Assembly: GCF_024170285.1 (NCBI RefSeq)
Contig: NZ_JALJXV010000004.1
Coordinates: forward strand, 346,871-410,870
Source: Natronocella acetinitrilica
GTDB taxonomy: Bacteria > Pseudomonadota > Gammaproteobacteria > Nitrococcales > Aquisalimonadaceae
DNA length: 64,000 nt
Direction of reading: 5' to 3'
Within the stretch, counting starts at the first letter, position 1; each line of letters begins with the position of its first letter. The notes beneath the pieces are model-generated. The model saw only the letters and a list, made by a program, of their open reading frames with translations, was not told the origin of the DNA and did no database searches. A program made the position numbers and the translations under genes. Positions 38,591-48,951 of the stretch are shown one piece after another.

Positions 38591-40075
38591 ATGCGCAGTC
38601 TTCCACGCCCCCTTTTCCGACCGGAGCAGGTCGCGCGACTCGATCGCTATGCGATTGACGTGCTGGGTGTGCCTGGTATGGAACTGATGGACCGCGCCGG
38701 CGGCTTTGCCTATGCGGCGCTGCGAGCGACCTGGCCCGAGATGCGTTCTCTGGTCGTACTCTGTGGTGGCGGTAACAACGGTGGTGATGGCTATGTGATC
38801 GCAGAGCTGGCCCGTCGTGACGGTTTCCCGGTCAGTGTTGTTGCCATGGTTGAATCTTCCCGGCTCAAGGGTGACGCGGCGTCGGCCGCCCAGCGCTATC
38901 TGGGGGGCGGTGGGCACCTGAGGCGACTGGACGAGACCCTGCCCACTGCAGGCGCCGTAGTGGTCGACGCGCTACTCGGCACCGGTCTGGAGCGGCCAGT
39001 GGCGCGTGACTGGGCGAAGCTCATCGATGCGGTGACCGCATCGGGTCTGCCAGTGCTCTCAGTGGATATCCCCTCAGGCCTGAATGGTGAAACCGGTGGC
39101 GTACTCGGCACGGCAATCCGGGCGGATCTGACCACAACTTTCATCGGCCTGAAACGGGGCTTGTTCACGGGCGCGGGCCCGTCCTGCACGGGGGATCTGC
39201 TCTACAGTGATCTGGCATTACCGCCGACTGTGGTCGAGCAGGAAGTCCCCGCCGCCTGGCGTACTGACTATGCGGCGGTGCGCCACCGGCTACGCAGGCG
39301 GCGCCGCGATGGCCATAAGGGCCTGTATGGCCACGTCCTGGTGGTGGGTGGTGATCATGGCACTGGCGGTGCCGTCATCATGGCCGCCGGCGGTGCATTG
39401 CGCGCCGGGGCCGGGCTGGTGTCGGTGGTGACGCGTTCTGCTCATGTCTCGCCGCTACTGGGTGCCTGCCCTGAAGCCATGGTGCTTGGCACCGAGGACG
39501 TCCCCGATGCGCTGGACAGGCTGCTGCCGCGGGCCTCCGTCGTTGCCCTGGGCCCCGGCCTTGGCACCGCTGCATGGGGCCGTACCCTCCTGCGAGCATG
39601 CATTGACAGTGGCAAGCCTCTGGTCGTTGACGCTGACGCCCTGAACCTGCTGGCCGATACGCCGGAAGCGCTGCCACAAGCCATTCTTACGCCCCATCCC
39701 GGCGAGGCGGGCCGGCTGCTTGGCATGTCCACCGAGGCCGTGCAGAACGATCGTTGGCATGCACTTGGTCTGCTTTGCCAGCGCTACCAGGCCACCGCGA
39801 TTCTCAAGGGCGCGGGTACCCTGATCGGTGGCGGCGATCGGCCACCCCGGGTCTGTACCGGCGGCAACCCCGGTATGGCCACCGGCGGCACCGGGGATGT
39901 GCTCACCGGCATCTGCGCCGGACTGGTGGCGCAGGGCCTCACCCTTGCCGAGGCGGCAGAGCTTGCCGTCTGCCTGCATGCTGAGGCGGGGGATCAGGCG
40001 GCTGAGCATGGCGAGCGGGGGATGGTCGCCACGGATCTGCTGGAACCGCTGCGGGCCCTGGTGAACCCGATATGA
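38591..40075 (+). CDS. nnr: Bifunctional NAD(P)H-hydrate repair enzyme (epimerase + ADP-dependent dehydratase)
   Basis: Fused YjeF-type protein (494 aa) that repairs hydrated NADH/NADPH. The N-terminal epimerase domain (~1-215) has GMELMDRAGGFAYAAL and CGGGNNGGDGYVIA, with Asp in VVDALLGTGLERPV. The C-terminal carbohydrate-kinase-like dehydratase (~230-490) has HKGLYGHVLVVGGDHGTGGA, LTPHPGEAGRLLG and the catalytic GNPGMATGGTGDVLTGICAG. The start is ATG 38591. It is followed by tsaE with a 4-nt overlap. Confidence 0.95.
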   Translation: MRSLPRPLFRPEQVARLDRYAIDVLGVPGMELMDRAGGFAYAALRATWPEMRSLVVLCGGGNNGGDGYVIAELARRDGFPVSVVAMVESSRLKGDAASAAQRYLGGGGHLRRLDETLPTAGAVVVDALLGTGLERPVARDWAKLIDAVTASGLPVLSVDIPSGLNGETGGVLGTAIRADLTTTFIGLKRGLFTGAGPSCTGDLLYSDLALPPTVVEQEVPAAWRTDYAAVRHRLRRRRRDGHKGLYGHVLVVGGDHGTGGAVIMAAGGALRAGAGLVSVVTRSAHVSPLLGACPEAMVLGTEDVPDALDRLLPRASVVALGPGLGTAAWGRTLLRACIDSGKPLVVDADALNLLADTPEALPQAILTPHPGEAGRLLGMSTEAVQNDRWHALGLLCQRYQATAILKGAGTLIGGGDRPPRVCTGGNPGMATGGTGDVLTGICAGLVAQGLTLAEAAELAVCLHAEAGDQAAEHGERGMVATDLLEPLRALVNPI

Positions 40076-40569
40076 GCAATACACGACGCTATGTTCTTCC
40101 TGACCAGGCAGGTACAGAGGCGCTGGGCGCCCGGCTGGCCAGGGTGCCAGGGGCGCTGGTGATCTTTCTTCATGGCGACCTGGGAGCCGGCAAGACGACC
40201 CTGGTGCGTGGCCTGTTGCGGGCCCTGGGTCACGCCGGGCTGGTGCCCAGCCCCACCTACACCCTGCTTGAGCCTTACACACTGCGGGATCGTCACTGCC
40301 TGCATCTCGACCTGTATCGCCTTGGAGATCCTGAAGAACTGGACTATCTCGGGCTGCGTGAGCTCATGGATGGCGATGTGCTCGTCCTGATCGAATGGCC
40401 GGAGCGTGGCGCTGGCGCCTTGCCTCCCGCGGATCTCGAACTGCGGCTGGATTACGACGGTGACGGGCGTGCAGCGACCCTCCATGCAGCAAGTGAACGT
40501 GGTCAGGCAGCGCTCGAACTTGTGGATCATGCGGACAAATCCGAACATTTTGATGAGAACGCACACTAG
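40072..40569 (+). CDS. tsaE: tRNA threonylcarbamoyladenosine biosynthesis ATPase TsaE
   Basis: A P-loop ATPase (165 aa) that works with TsaB/TsaD to make t6A37 in ANN-decoding tRNAs. The Walker A motif is LHGDLGAGKTTLVRGLL, followed by VPSPTYTLLEPY and HLDLYRLGDPEELDYLG, with the conserved WPE in VLIEWPERG. Complete. Part of the nnr-tsaE-amiC-mutL series typical of gammaproteobacteria. Confidence 0.95.
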   Translation: MSNTRRYVLPDQAGTEALGARLARVPGALVIFLHGDLGAGKTTLVRGLLRALGHAGLVPSPTYTLLEPYTLRDRHCLHLDLYRLGDPEELDYLGLRELMDGDVLVLIEWPERGAGALPPADLELRLDYDGDGRAATLHAASERGQAALELVDHADKSEHFDENAH

Positions 40570-40670
40570 GTTCCTCTTCTATAGACCTGCCGTTGAAGGG
40601 GTTTTTCTTGCAATGGGTGCGTGGCCAAAGTACTTTATCAGGACAACTGGCCGTCGAGTTCCTGCCCGAC

Positions 40671-41954
40671 ATGAAGCGTATCTTTCTGCTGCTGGTCTGC
40701 CTGCTGCTGCAGCCGTTGTTCGCATCGGCGGACACCCGGGTGGACAGCGTGCGGGTATCCCACGATGAGGATCGCACCCGGGTGGTGTTCGATCTCAGCG
40801 GCCCGTCGGACCACAAGGTATTCCACCTTGAAGACCCCCACCGTGTGGTGATCGATCTCTCCAGCGCCCGCATGGCCACGGACAACCCCCCGTCCGGGCG
40901 CGGTGTATTGCAGCGTGTTCGCAGCGCGAGTCGTGGCGATGACGGTCTGCGCATGGTCCTCGACGTGGAGCAGGCCGTGAGGGTGCAGAGCTTCCTGGTC
41001 CGTCCCAATGACCAGTACGGCTACCGCCTGGTCGTGGACCTGCGCCCGGATGGTGGGCGCACGCAGCCACTGCGGCAGGCTCGTGGCGTCGACAGTGATC
41101 GGCGCGAAATCGTGGTGGCCATCGACCCGGGACACGGCGGACGGGACCCTGGTGCCATTGGTCCCGGTGGTACGCGTGAGAAGGATGTGGTCCTTGAGGT
41201 GGGCCGCAAGCTTGCCTACCTGCTGGAGCGCGAACCGGGGTTTCGCCCGGTCCTGATCCGGGATGACGACGTTTTCGTCCCCCTGGCCGAGCGTCGTGAG
41301 ATGGCACGCCGCGAGCGTGCCGACATTTTCATTTCCCTGCATGCCGACGCCGTGGAAAGTGGTGGGCCGCGTGGCTCGTCGGTCTACACGCTGTCCCGCG
41401 GCGGTGCGACCTCGGAGCAGGCGCGGATGTTGGCCAGACGTGAGAATGCCGCAGACGTGATCGGCGGTGTCTCCCTGTCCGACAAGGACGATCTGGTGCG
41501 ATCCGTGCTGGTGGATCTCTCCCGTGGCGCCACCCTGGAATACAGCGTTGACCTTGCCTCGGAGGTGCTGAAGGGGCTCTCGGAGGTCGGTCCGGTGCAC
41601 AAGAGGGATGTGGAGCGCGCCGGATTCGTCGTATTAAAGTCTCTGGATATGCCTTCCGTCCTGGTTGAGTTGGCGTTCATCTCCAATCCCCATGAAGAGC
41701 GCCTGTTGCGGAACCCGGATCACCAGTGGAAGCTCGCCCGGGCAATCAATTCCGGAATTGCCAGCTACGCCGAGCGACATACCCCAGCGGAGCTGCGCCA
41801 GGCTGCCGGTGGCGATCGAGAGCATGTGGTACGGCGGGGCGATACTCTCAGTGGCATCGCCCGGCAGCATCGGGTCAGTGTTTCTGACCTGCGAGCCGCC
41901 AATGACATCAATGGCGATCGCATTCGCGTTGGCGCTACGCTGCGTATCCCCTGA
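40671..41954 (+). CDS. N-acetylmuramoyl-L-alanine amidase (AmiC/AmiB type) with C-terminal LysM
   Basis: A periplasmic cell-separation amidase, 427 aa from ATG 40671 with signal peptide (MKRIFLLLVCLLLQPLFASA). Domains in order: AMIN (~25-115), amidase_3 (~145-370) with the Zn ligand IDPGHGGRDPGAIGPGG, the SLHADAV second ligand region and VELAFISNPHEERLL containing the catalytic Glu, and LysM (~382-427: HVVRRGDTLSGIARQHRVSV). A longer frame from TTG 40593 has no signal-like start. It lies immediately upstream of mutL, as in E. coli amiB. Confidence 0.93.
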   Translation: MKRIFLLLVCLLLQPLFASADTRVDSVRVSHDEDRTRVVFDLSGPSDHKVFHLEDPHRVVIDLSSARMATDNPPSGRGVLQRVRSASRGDDGLRMVLDVEQAVRVQSFLVRPNDQYGYRLVVDLRPDGGRTQPLRQARGVDSDRREIVVAIDPGHGGRDPGAIGPGGTREKDVVLEVGRKLAYLLEREPGFRPVLIRDDDVFVPLAERREMARRERADIFISLHADAVESGGPRGSSVYTLSRGGATSEQARMLARRENAADVIGGVSLSDKDDLVRSVLVDLSRGATLEYSVDLASEVLKGLSEVGPVHKRDVERAGFVVLKSLDMPSVLVELAFISNPHEERLLRNPDHQWKLARAINSGIASYAERHTPAELRQAAGGDREHVVRRGDTLSGIARQHRVSVSDLRAANDINGDRIRVGATLRIP

Positions 41955-42042
41955 TTCACTTCTTTCCCACGGGTGGGGCGACAACTCCCGGCCCGATCTC
42001 CCATAATGTGCGAATTCTTCAGTTTGTCCTCGAGGGGGTGTC

Positions 42043-43902
42043 ATGACCGAGCGGCGGCCTATACGTCCGTTGCCTGGCCAGTTGGTCAACCAGATTGCTG
42101 CGGGGGAGGTCGTGGAGCGTCCCGCCTCTGTGGCGAAGGAGCTGCTCGAAAACAGCCTGGATGCGGGTGCTGACAGGATCGAAATCGATGTTGAGGCCGG
42201 TGGCGCACGGGTGATCCGCATCCGCGACAACGGCGTTGGAATTCCTCGTGAGGAGTTGGCGCTGGCCCTGCAACGCCACGCAACCAGCAAGATCGGTTCG
42301 CTTGCCGAGTTGGAGCGTGTGGCAAGCCTGGGGTTCAGGGGTGAGGCGCTGCCCAGTATCGCCTCCGTGTCACGCCTGACACTGACGTCCAGGGCCCGGG
42401 GTGAGACTCACGCCTGGTCGGCGACCTGCCAGGGCGATGACATCGACGTGAGCCCCGCGCCTCACCCGGAAGGGACCACGGTTGAAGTGCGTGATCTCTT
42501 TTTCAACACCCCTGCACGGCGCAAGTTCATGCGTACCGAGCGCACCGAATACACCCACCTGCTGGAGATGGTTCGTCGCCTCGCCATGGCCCGCTTCGAC
42601 GTCGGGCTCACGCTACGTCATAACGGCCGGGCCACCCTGCAGTTGCCGCCCGCCGCGCTACAGGAAGAGCGGGAACGGCGCTTGGCCAGGTTGCTTGGCG
42701 ATGGGTTCGTCGAGCATGCGCTGGGGGTGGATGTGGAAGCCAGTGGACTGAGCGTGCGCGGCTGGATGGGCCTGCCTACATTCTCCCGCAGCCAGGCGGA
42801 TTTACAGTATTTGTACGTCAACGGTCGTATGGTGCGCGACAGGACCGCTGTTCATGCCATTCGCCGAGCCTATCAGGACGTGTTGTTCAAGGATCGCTAC
42901 CCGGCCTACGTGCTCTACATCGACGTGGACCCGGCACAGGTAGACGTCAACGTGCATCCGGCGAAGCATGAGGTCCGGTTTCGGGACGGCAGGCTCATTC
43001 ATGACTTTCTGTCCCGGCATCTTCGACAGGTGCTTGAGGGTGTGCGTCCCGAGCCGGGCATGGAGTCCGCCCTGCGACCGCAGGAAGCGGCGTTTGGCTT
43101 GGCTCGGGGCGCCTCGACCACGGGTGCGGGTGCGGCTTACCAGGCCGTCACTCCGCGTCAGGGGCGTATGGAGCTTCCGGTACAGGAGGCCCGCGCCCTT
43201 TATGGCGAACGGGTCGCTGAATGGTCGGATCAAGCGGCGCCGATGCCACAACGGTCGGCGCCGTCTGGTGGCGTCAATCCGCATCCCGTGCCAAGGCCTG
43301 ATCCGGCGGCTGCCGGGGCGCCTCCGCTCGGCTATGCGGTGGGGCAGATTCACGGTGTCTACATCGTTGCGCAGAATGCCCATGGCCTGGTGCTGGTGGA
43401 TATGCACGCTGCCCATGAGCGTATCGTCTACGAGCGTCTCAAGGCAGACATGGCCCGGCAGGGTGTCCAGTCGCAGCCGCTGCTCGTTCCTCTTCCACTC
43501 GCCGTTACACCCGCCGAAGCGACACTTGCAGAGGAGCATGCCGAGGCGTTTGTCCGATTGGGGATCGAGATCGATCGCAGCGGTCCCGAATCCCTCGTTG
43601 TTCGCGGTGTGCCAACCATTCTCGGACAGGCCGATGTCGGCGCGCTGGTCCGGGATGTACTGGCGGATATCGGTACCAGTGGTGATGCGTCGCGTCTTGA
43701 AGCCCGGTTCAATGAAGTGCTCTCAACCATGGCCTGCCATGGTTCGGTACGCGCCAACCGGCGACTGGAGCTGGCGGAAATGAACGCCTTGCTGCGGGAT
43801 ATGGAGAATACGCCCAACAGTGGGCAGTGCAACCATGGCCGGCCAACCTGGACGCAGTTGGGTATGACCGACCTGGACCGTCTGTTCATGCGGGGTCAGT
43901 AG
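42043..43902 (+). CDS. mutL: DNA mismatch repair protein MutL, endonuclease-type
   Basis: A mismatch repair GHKL ATPase (619 aa). N-terminal ATPase motifs: [31 protein letters not shown] and [14 protein letters not shown] Pro/Ala-rich linker spans ~340-430. The C-terminal dimerisation domain has the endonuclease motif D-x-H-A-x2-E-x4-E at residues 453-464 ([12 protein letters not shown]). It also has [12 protein letters not shown] and [10 protein letters not shown], so this MutL should nick DNA itself, as in MutH-less bacteria. Confidence 0.96.
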   Translation: MTERRPIRPLPGQLVNQIAAGEVVERPASVAKELLENSLDAGADRIEIDVEAGGARVIRIRDNGVGIPREELALALQRHATSKIGSLAELERVASLGFRGEALPSIASVSRLTLTSRARGETHAWSATCQGDDIDVSPAPHPEGTTVEVRDLFFNTPARRKFMRTERTEYTHLLEMVRRLAMARFDVGLTLRHNGRATLQLPPAALQEERERRLARLLGDGFVEHALGVDVEASGLSVRGWMGLPTFSRSQADLQYLYVNGRMVRDRTAVHAIRRAYQDVLFKDRYPAYVLYIDVDPAQVDVNVHPAKHEVRFRDGRLIHDFLSRHLRQVLEGVRPEPGMESALRPQEAAFGLARGASTTGAGAAYQAVTPRQGRMELPVQEARALYGERVAEWSDQAAPMPQRSAPSGGVNPHPVPRPDPAAAGAPPLGYAVGQIHGVYIVAQNAHGLVLVDMHAAHERIVYERLKADMARQGVQSQPLLVPLPLAVTPAEATLAEEHAEAFVRLGIEIDRSGPESLVVRGVPTILGQADVGALVRDVLADIGTSGDASRLEARFNEVLSTMACHGSVRANRRLELAEMNALLRDMENTPNSGQCNHGRPTWTQLGMTDLDRLFMRGQ

Positions 43903-43903
43903 C

Positions 43904-44899
43904 GTGGCTGACGTGAGCGCCAGCGCGGCTCCGGTTTTCTGCCTGCGGGGGCCAACAGCCAGCGGCAAGACGGATCTGGCCGTGGTGCTGGCTGAGCGCG
44001 CGCCAGTAGACGTGATCAGCGTCGATTCAGCCATGATTTATCGCGGCATGGATATCGGTACCGCCAAGCCTTCGGTGGCCCTCAGGCAACGTGTGCCGCA
44101 TGGCCTGATCGATATACTCGATCCTGCGGAGAGCTACTCCGCCGCTGCGTTCCGTCGGGATGCGCTAAGGGAAATCCGGCGCAGCCATGCCCGGGGACGT
44201 ATTCCCCTGCTGGTAGGGGGAACCATGCTGTATTTCCGTGCTCTGGAAGAGGGTCTTTCCAGGCTGCCATCTGCCGATCCGGCATTGCGTGATCGACTGG
44301 AGCGGGAGGCCGCTACTCGCGGCGTCAACGGAATGCACGCCTGGCTGCGGAAACTCGATCCAGCGTCTGCAGAGCGTCTGCACGTCAATGACAGCCAGCG
44401 CGTGCAGCGCGCCCTTGAGGTCTGCCTGATTACGGGCAGGCCAATGAGCGATCTGCAGGCGGGTGGGGAGGGGCCGCCAGAAGGTCTGGCCCTGCATCGT
44501 CTTGCCGTGATGCCTGCGGCGCGAAGCCTGTTGCATCAACGGATTGCGGAGCGCTTCCATGCGATGCTCGAGGCCGGATTCGAAGACGAGGTGAGCGCAC
44601 TGCGAGAGCGGGGTGATCTTGCGCTGAACCAACCGTCCATGCGCGCTGTCGGTTATCGACAGATGTGGCTCCATATGGATGGTGCATATGGGCGGCAGGA
44701 GATGATAAAGCGGGCAGTCACTGCGACCCGGCAGTATGCGAAACGACAGCTGACGTGGTTGCGCCGGGATGATACCGTTCGCGTGCTGACTGGGCCGCAT
44801 GCGGCGCTGGCGGATGACTTGCAGCGCGAGATCGACAGGGAACTCGTTCGATGGAGGCCGCCGACGGTCACTTTGGCCCAGGCGGACGAGCCCTGCTGA
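43904..44899 (+). CDS. miaA: tRNA dimethylallyltransferase
   Basis: Adds the isopentenyl group to A37 of UNN-decoding tRNAs (331 aa). The P-loop is GPTASGKTDLAVVLAER; the substrate Asp is in ISVDSAMIYRGMDIGTAKP, and DRHARVPHGLIDILDP is represented by RVPHGLIDILDPAESYSAA. The swinging-arm region and C-terminal YAKRQLTWLRRD are intact. The start is GTG 43904, 2 nt after the mutL stop; an in-frame GTG at 43913 is possible. Confidence 0.95.
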   Translation: MADVSASAAPVFCLRGPTASGKTDLAVVLAERAPVDVISVDSAMIYRGMDIGTAKPSVALRQRVPHGLIDILDPAESYSAAAFRRDALREIRRSHARGRIPLLVGGTMLYFRALEEGLSRLPSADPALRDRLEREAATRGVNGMHAWLRKLDPASAERLHVNDSQRVQRALEVCLITGRPMSDLQAGGEGPPEGLALHRLAVMPAARSLLHQRIAERFHAMLEAGFEDEVSALRERGDLALNQPSMRAVGYRQMWLHMDGAYGRQEMIKRAVTATRQYAKRQLTWLRRDDTVRVLTGPHAALADDLQREIDRELVRWRPPTVTLAQADEPC

Positions 44900-45064
44900 G
44901 GCACGGGCTGGCAGTATTTCCGGAGCCGGGAAACGTGGTCTGTTGTGATAAACTGGGGCTTGGGCCAGTGTGTCCCGAACGCGGTAGCCGAGATCTGTAA
45001 GGGAAGGCAGGCGCGGGCTCACGGAAAACAACAAATTTGGGATGAATAACAAGGGGCTACTGAA
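44900..45064 (+). promoter_or_regulatory. hfq leader/promoter region
   Basis: A 165-nt gap before hfq, where an independent hfq promoter would lie. A TGATAAACT box at 44945-44953 resembles a -10 element, without an obvious -35. AAGGGGCTACTGAA precedes the ATG. No stable terminator separates miaA from hfq, so read-through is also likely. Confidence 0.35.
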
Positions 45065-45325
45065 ATGTCCAAAGGACAATCTCTGCAGGAACCGTTCCTG
45101 AATGCGCTGCGCAAGGAGCGGATTCCCGTATCCATCTACCTGGTGAACGGAATCAAGCTTCAGGGCCAGATCGAGTCTTTTGACCAATTTGTGGTGCTGT
45201 TGCGCAATACAGTGAGTCAGATGGTGTACAAGCACGCCATCTCGACCGTGGTACCTGCGCGCAATGTGAAACTGCCCCAGGGGGAAGGCAACGACCGAGG
45301 TAGCCCAGATCTTGGTAACGTCTGA
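45065..45325 (+). CDS. hfq: RNA chaperone Hfq
   Basis: Hexameric Sm-like RNA-binding protein (86 aa), the partner for small regulatory RNAs. The family core is intact: [40 protein letters not shown], then [14 protein letters not shown]. The C-terminal tail is short. Conserved residues of the proximal face (Q8, F42 region, K56/H57 in YKHAIS) are present. It is followed by hflX with a coding overlap of 14 nt. Confidence 0.97.
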   Translation: MSKGQSLQEPFLNALRKERIPVSIYLVNGIKLQGQIESFDQFVVLLRNTVSQMVYKHAISTVVPARNVKLPQGEGNDRGSPDLGNV

Positions 45326-46643
45326 AACGATTAATGGCGCGGCTTCAGAGCTGAATCTGTTCGAAAGGCCCGCAGGCGGTGAGCGGGCCATTCTTGTTCA
45401 TCTGGATCTGGGCGAGCTCCCGCCCGAGGCAGCAATAGACGAATTGGAGGCGCTGGCGGTATCCGCCGGCGCAGAGGTGGTTGATCGCCTGATCATTCGG
45501 CGTAACCGTCCCGACCCGCGCTACTTCATCGGCCGCGGACGCATGGAGGAAATACAGGCCCGAGTGGCCGTTGAGGGGATCGAGGCGGTCCTGGTCAATC
45601 ATCCTCTCAGCCCGAGCCAGGGTCGCAACCTGGAGCGTGCCCTTTGCTGCCGGGTGCTGGATCGCACCGAGCTGATTCTTGATATCTTCGCGCAACGCGC
45701 GAGAAGTCATGAAGGCAAGCTGCAGGTCGAGCTCGCGCAACTGCGCCACATGGCGAGTCGCCTGGTGCGGGGTTGGACGCACCTTGAGAGACAGAAGGGC
45801 GGCATCGGGATGCGTGGCCCGGGTGAAACGCAGCTGGAAATGGACCGACGCATGCTTGGTGTGCGCATCCGGCAGCTGGAGAAACGCCTGCAGCGCGTGC
45901 AGAAACAGCGTGAGCAGGGTCGGCAGTCGAGGCGCAAGCGAGATGTTGCGACGGTTTCGCTGGTGGGCTACACCAACGCTGGCAAGTCAACGCTCTTCAA
46001 CGCGCTCACCCAGGCCGAGGTGTATGCCGATGACCGCCTGTTTGCGACCCTCGATACGACCTTGCGGCGGCTCGAGCTATCCCACGGTGACGCGGTAGTC
46101 CTGGCCGATACCGTAGGCTTCATCCGGGATCTGCCCCACCAGCTGGTTGCCGCTTTCCGCTCGACGCTGGAAGAATCGGTGCAGTCCCAGCTTTTGCTGC
46201 ACGTTATCGACGCCAGTGATCCTGAGCGTGCAGCCGGGATTGAAGAGGTTGAGAAGGTACTTGCCGACATCGGGGCGCACGAATTGCCTCGTTTGCGTGT
46301 CTACAACAAGACCGACCTGATTGGTGGTCGTCCGCGTGTCACCTTCAACCAGGACGCGGGCGTCACCGAGGTGTGGCTGTCAGCGGTTAGCGGCGAGGGG
46401 CTGGAGCTTCTGCACGAGGAAGTTCGACGCTTGCAGGGCGCGGAACGTGTCCATGGTCGAATTCGTCTGACGCCTAGCCAGGGCCGGTTGCGGTCGCGAT
46501 TGTTCGAGTTGGGCGAAGTATTGGGTGAGCAGACAGAGGCGTGTGGTGATCTGCTCATGGAGATCGAGATTCGTCGTACGGATCTGGAACGATTGCGGGA
46601 CAACGAAGGGTTGTCCCGCGAAATCGAGCTCGTGGATGCGTGA
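45312..46643 (+). CDS. hflX: GTPase HflX
   Basis: An Obg-HflX GTPase (443 aa) that binds ribosomes, particularly under stress. The N-terminal HflX domain contains [15 protein letters not shown] and [14 protein letters not shown]. The coiled linker has [19 protein letters not shown]. The G domain has [22 protein letters not shown] and YNKTDL (NKxD). The only start-like codon before the conserved core is TTG 45312 inside hfq, so the N-terminus is uncertain. Confidence 0.93.
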   Translation: MVTSETINGAASELNLFERPAGGERAILVHLDLGELPPEAAIDELEALAVSAGAEVVDRLIIRRNRPDPRYFIGRGRMEEIQARVAVEGIEAVLVNHPLSPSQGRNLERALCCRVLDRTELILDIFAQRARSHEGKLQVELAQLRHMASRLVRGWTHLERQKGGIGMRGPGETQLEMDRRMLGVRIRQLEKRLQRVQKQREQGRQSRRKRDVATVSLVGYTNAGKSTLFNALTQAEVYADDRLFATLDTTLRRLELSHGDAVVLADTVGFIRDLPHQLVAAFRSTLEESVQSQLLLHVIDASDPERAAGIEEVEKVLADIGAHELPRLRVYNKTDLIGGRPRVTFNQDAGVTEVWLSAVSGEGLELLHEEVRRLQGAERVHGRIRLTPSQGRLRSRLFELGEVLGEQTEACGDLLMEIEIRRTDLERLRDNEGLSREIELVDA

Positions 46644-46728
46644 TGCCTTGCGGCAGCGCCCTTGCGCTCTATAAAATCTGCTGCCGCCGAGCAGGGCGGT
46701 TCGATGACTGACGGTACGGAGAGACTTT

Positions 46729-47979
46729 ATGTCCTGGAATGAACCCGGTCGCGGCAACCGCGATCCGTGGGGTGGTGGAGGGTCCGGCAACCAGGGGCCG
46801 CCAGATCTCGACGAGGTGATCAAAAAGGTTCGAGGCAAGCTCGGCGGCCTGTTTGGAGGTAAAGGTTCCTCCGGCGGCGGCAATGGTGGCTTCGGCGGCG
46901 AGAACGGCAACGGTTCCGACCAGGGTGGCGGCGGTGCCGGCATCAGCGGAACCGGGATCGCTATCATCATCGGCGTGGCCTTCCTGGTCTGGATGGCCTC
47001 CGGCATCTACATCGTCGACGAAGGTCACCGTGGTCTTGAGTTGCGCTTCGGTCAATACCAGCAGACCACGACTCCTGGGCCACACTGGCGGCCGCCGTAT
47101 CCCATCGGCTCCGTTGAGAAGGTCAACGTCGAAGAGCGCCGTGTTGCCCCTGTTGGTTACGAGCTCATGGGTGGTGACCGCCGGCGCAAGATCGAGCGCG
47201 AGGCATTGATGCTGACCCGGGACGAGAATATCGTCGAGGTTCAGCTCGCCGTGCAGTATCAGGTCGGCGATCCCCGCCTGTACCGCTTCAATTTCCGTGA
47301 CCCGGATGAGAGCCTCAAGCAGGTCGCTGAGAGTTCGGTCCGCGAAGTGGTGGGGCGATCCAACCTTGAATTCGTGCTGACCGAGGGTCGGGCCGAGGTG
47401 GCCGAAGAAGTTTTCGAGTTGGTCAGCGCGGCAATGGACAACTACGGAACCGGCCTGACAGTGGTCAGTGTGGACATGCAGGACATTCAGGCCCCGGATG
47501 AAGTCCAGGAAGCATTCGAAGACGTGATCATGGCGCGTGAAGATGCGCAGCGCGTCATCAACCAGGCCAATGCCTACGCCAACCAGGTCGTGCCGGAGGC
47601 TCGTGGTCGGTCCGCCCGAATCCGCGAGGACGCCGAGGGTTACCGGGCGAGGGTGACCAACGAGGCAGACGGTGAAAGCACCCGCTTCGTTGCGCTGCTG
47701 CGCGAGTACGAACGGGCGCCGGAAGTTACCAGGGGTCGAATTTATCTCGACACCATGGCGGAGATCCTTGAGCGCAATCGGAAGGTCCTGATTGACTCCG
47801 ATGCCGGAGATCCCTTGCTATACCTGCCGATGGACCAGCTTCAGCGCGGCCGGCAGACCGATGGCGGCAGCGTCCGACCGCTGGACAGAGACGTCCTCGA
47901 ACGCCGAGTGCCGGCGGCCGGGGCTACCAGTAGCGATGCCCGCAGCCGCGGCGATCTGCGCAGCAGGGGGGCAAACTGA
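46729..47979 (+). CDS. hflK: FtsH protease modulator subunit HflK
   Basis: A SPFH/band-7 inner-membrane protein of 416 aa that forms the HflKC cage around FtsH. A Gly-rich, disordered cytosolic N-terminus (residues ~1-75, e.g. GGGGSGNQGPP) precedes one transmembrane helix (ISGTGIAIIIGVAFLVWMAS). The band-7 domain includes YIVDEGHRGLELRFGQY, and a long coiled coil (DAQRVINQANAYANQV) follows. One base of overlap with hflC (TGATG). Confidence 0.96.
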   Translation: MSWNEPGRGNRDPWGGGGSGNQGPPDLDEVIKKVRGKLGGLFGGKGSSGGGNGGFGGENGNGSDQGGGGAGISGTGIAIIIGVAFLVWMASGIYIVDEGHRGLELRFGQYQQTTTPGPHWRPPYPIGSVEKVNVEERRVAPVGYELMGGDRRRKIEREALMLTRDENIVEVQLAVQYQVGDPRLYRFNFRDPDESLKQVAESSVREVVGRSNLEFVLTEGRAEVAEEVFELVSAAMDNYGTGLTVVSVDMQDIQAPDEVQEAFEDVIMAREDAQRVINQANAYANQVVPEARGRSARIREDAEGYRARVTNEADGESTRFVALLREYERAPEVTRGRIYLDTMAEILERNRKVLIDSDAGDPLLYLPMDQLQRGRQTDGGSVRPLDRDVLERRVPAAGATSSDARSRGDLRSRGAN

Positions 47980-48851
47980 TGAGTGGCATGAAGAACATCA
48001 TCGTAGCTGTGCTTGTGGTGGCAGGGACCCTGCTCTACTTCTCGGTCTTCACCGTTCATGAGACCGAACGGGCCATGAAATTCCGTCTTGGTGAGGTGGT
48101 CCGTGCGGACTATGAGCCAGGCCTGCATTTCAAGATGCCGTTTATCAATAACGTGCGTAAGTTCGATGGCCGTGTGCAGACGCTGGATGCGGAGCCTGAG
48201 CGCTTCCTGACCGGTGAGCAGAAGAACCTCATTGTCGATACCTTCGTGAAGTGGCGGATCGGCAGCACTCGAGAGTTCTACACCACGGTGCGTGGCAGTG
48301 TGGAAGAGGCGAATCGGCGCTTGGGCGTGCGAGTCCGCGACCGATTGCGGAGCGAGTTCGGGCGGCGCCAGGTGGACGACGTGATCGCCGGCGATCGAGC
48401 CCTGATCATGGACATCCTGCAGGAAGAGCTGCGTGATTTTGCCGCCAACATTGGTGTTGAAGTGGTGGACGTCCGCATCAAGCGTGTCGATCTGCCGCCC
48501 AACGTCAGTGAATCCGTGTTCGCCCGCATGCGGGCCGACCGCGAGCGTGTGGCGCGGAACATTCGGGCACAAGGTGAAGAGCAGGCTGAAACCCTCAGGG
48601 CCGAGGCCGATCGGCAGGTGACCATCCTGGTCGCGGAAGCGGAGCGTGACGCCGAAACCATTCGTGGTGAAGGTGATGCGCGAGCTGCCCAGATCTACGC
48701 CGATGCATTTGATCAGGATCGGGAGTTCTTCAACTTCACGCGTAGCCTGCGGGCCTATCAGCGTGCGTTCGACGGTGAGGATGACGTAATGGTATTGTCC
48801 CCCCGTTCGGATTTCTTCCGCTACTTTGAAGATGTGGAGGGTCGCGACTAG
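47979..48851 (+). CDS. hflC: FtsH protease modulator subunit HflC
   Basis: Partner of HflK (290 aa), also a single-pass SPFH protein: helix at residues ~4-22, then VHETERAMKFRLGEVVRADY. The coiled region AEADRQVTILVAEAERDAET and the late FFNFTRSLRAYQRAF motif typical of HflC are present. The length is a little short of E. coli (334 aa). A terminator follows. Confidence 0.96.
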   Translation: MSGMKNIIVAVLVVAGTLLYFSVFTVHETERAMKFRLGEVVRADYEPGLHFKMPFINNVRKFDGRVQTLDAEPERFLTGEQKNLIVDTFVKWRIGSTREFYTTVRGSVEEANRRLGVRVRDRLRSEFGRRQVDDVIAGDRALIMDILQEELRDFAANIGVEVVDVRIKRVDLPPNVSESVFARMRADRERVARNIRAQGEEQAETLRAEADRQVTILVAEAERDAETIRGEGDARAAQIYADAFDQDREFFNFTRSLRAYQRAFDGEDDVMVLSPRSDFFRYFEDVEGRD

Positions 48852-48907
48852 CGCGACGTTTTCCGCTCGAACAAAACGCGGAAGCGGTTGATCGATCGAT
48901 CAGTCAG

Positions 48908-48940
48908 CCGGGCGGCCAGAGTAGCCGCCCGGATTTTTTT
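48908..48940 (+). terminator. Terminator after hflC
   Basis: A perfect 9-bp stem CCGGGCGGC / GCCGCCCGG with a 7-nt loop, followed by A and seven T. It ends the miaA-hfq-hflX-hflK-hflC series, 57 nt after the hflC stop. A self-complementary TGATCGATCGATCA (48889-48902) lies just before it. Confidence 0.92.
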
Positions 48941-48951
48941 GTGGAGGCCCT

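Noticed and set aside
48889..48902. TGATCGATCGATCA palindrome before the hflC terminator
   Set aside because: A self-complementary run of GATC units of this size can occur by chance, and no second copy or function is visible.
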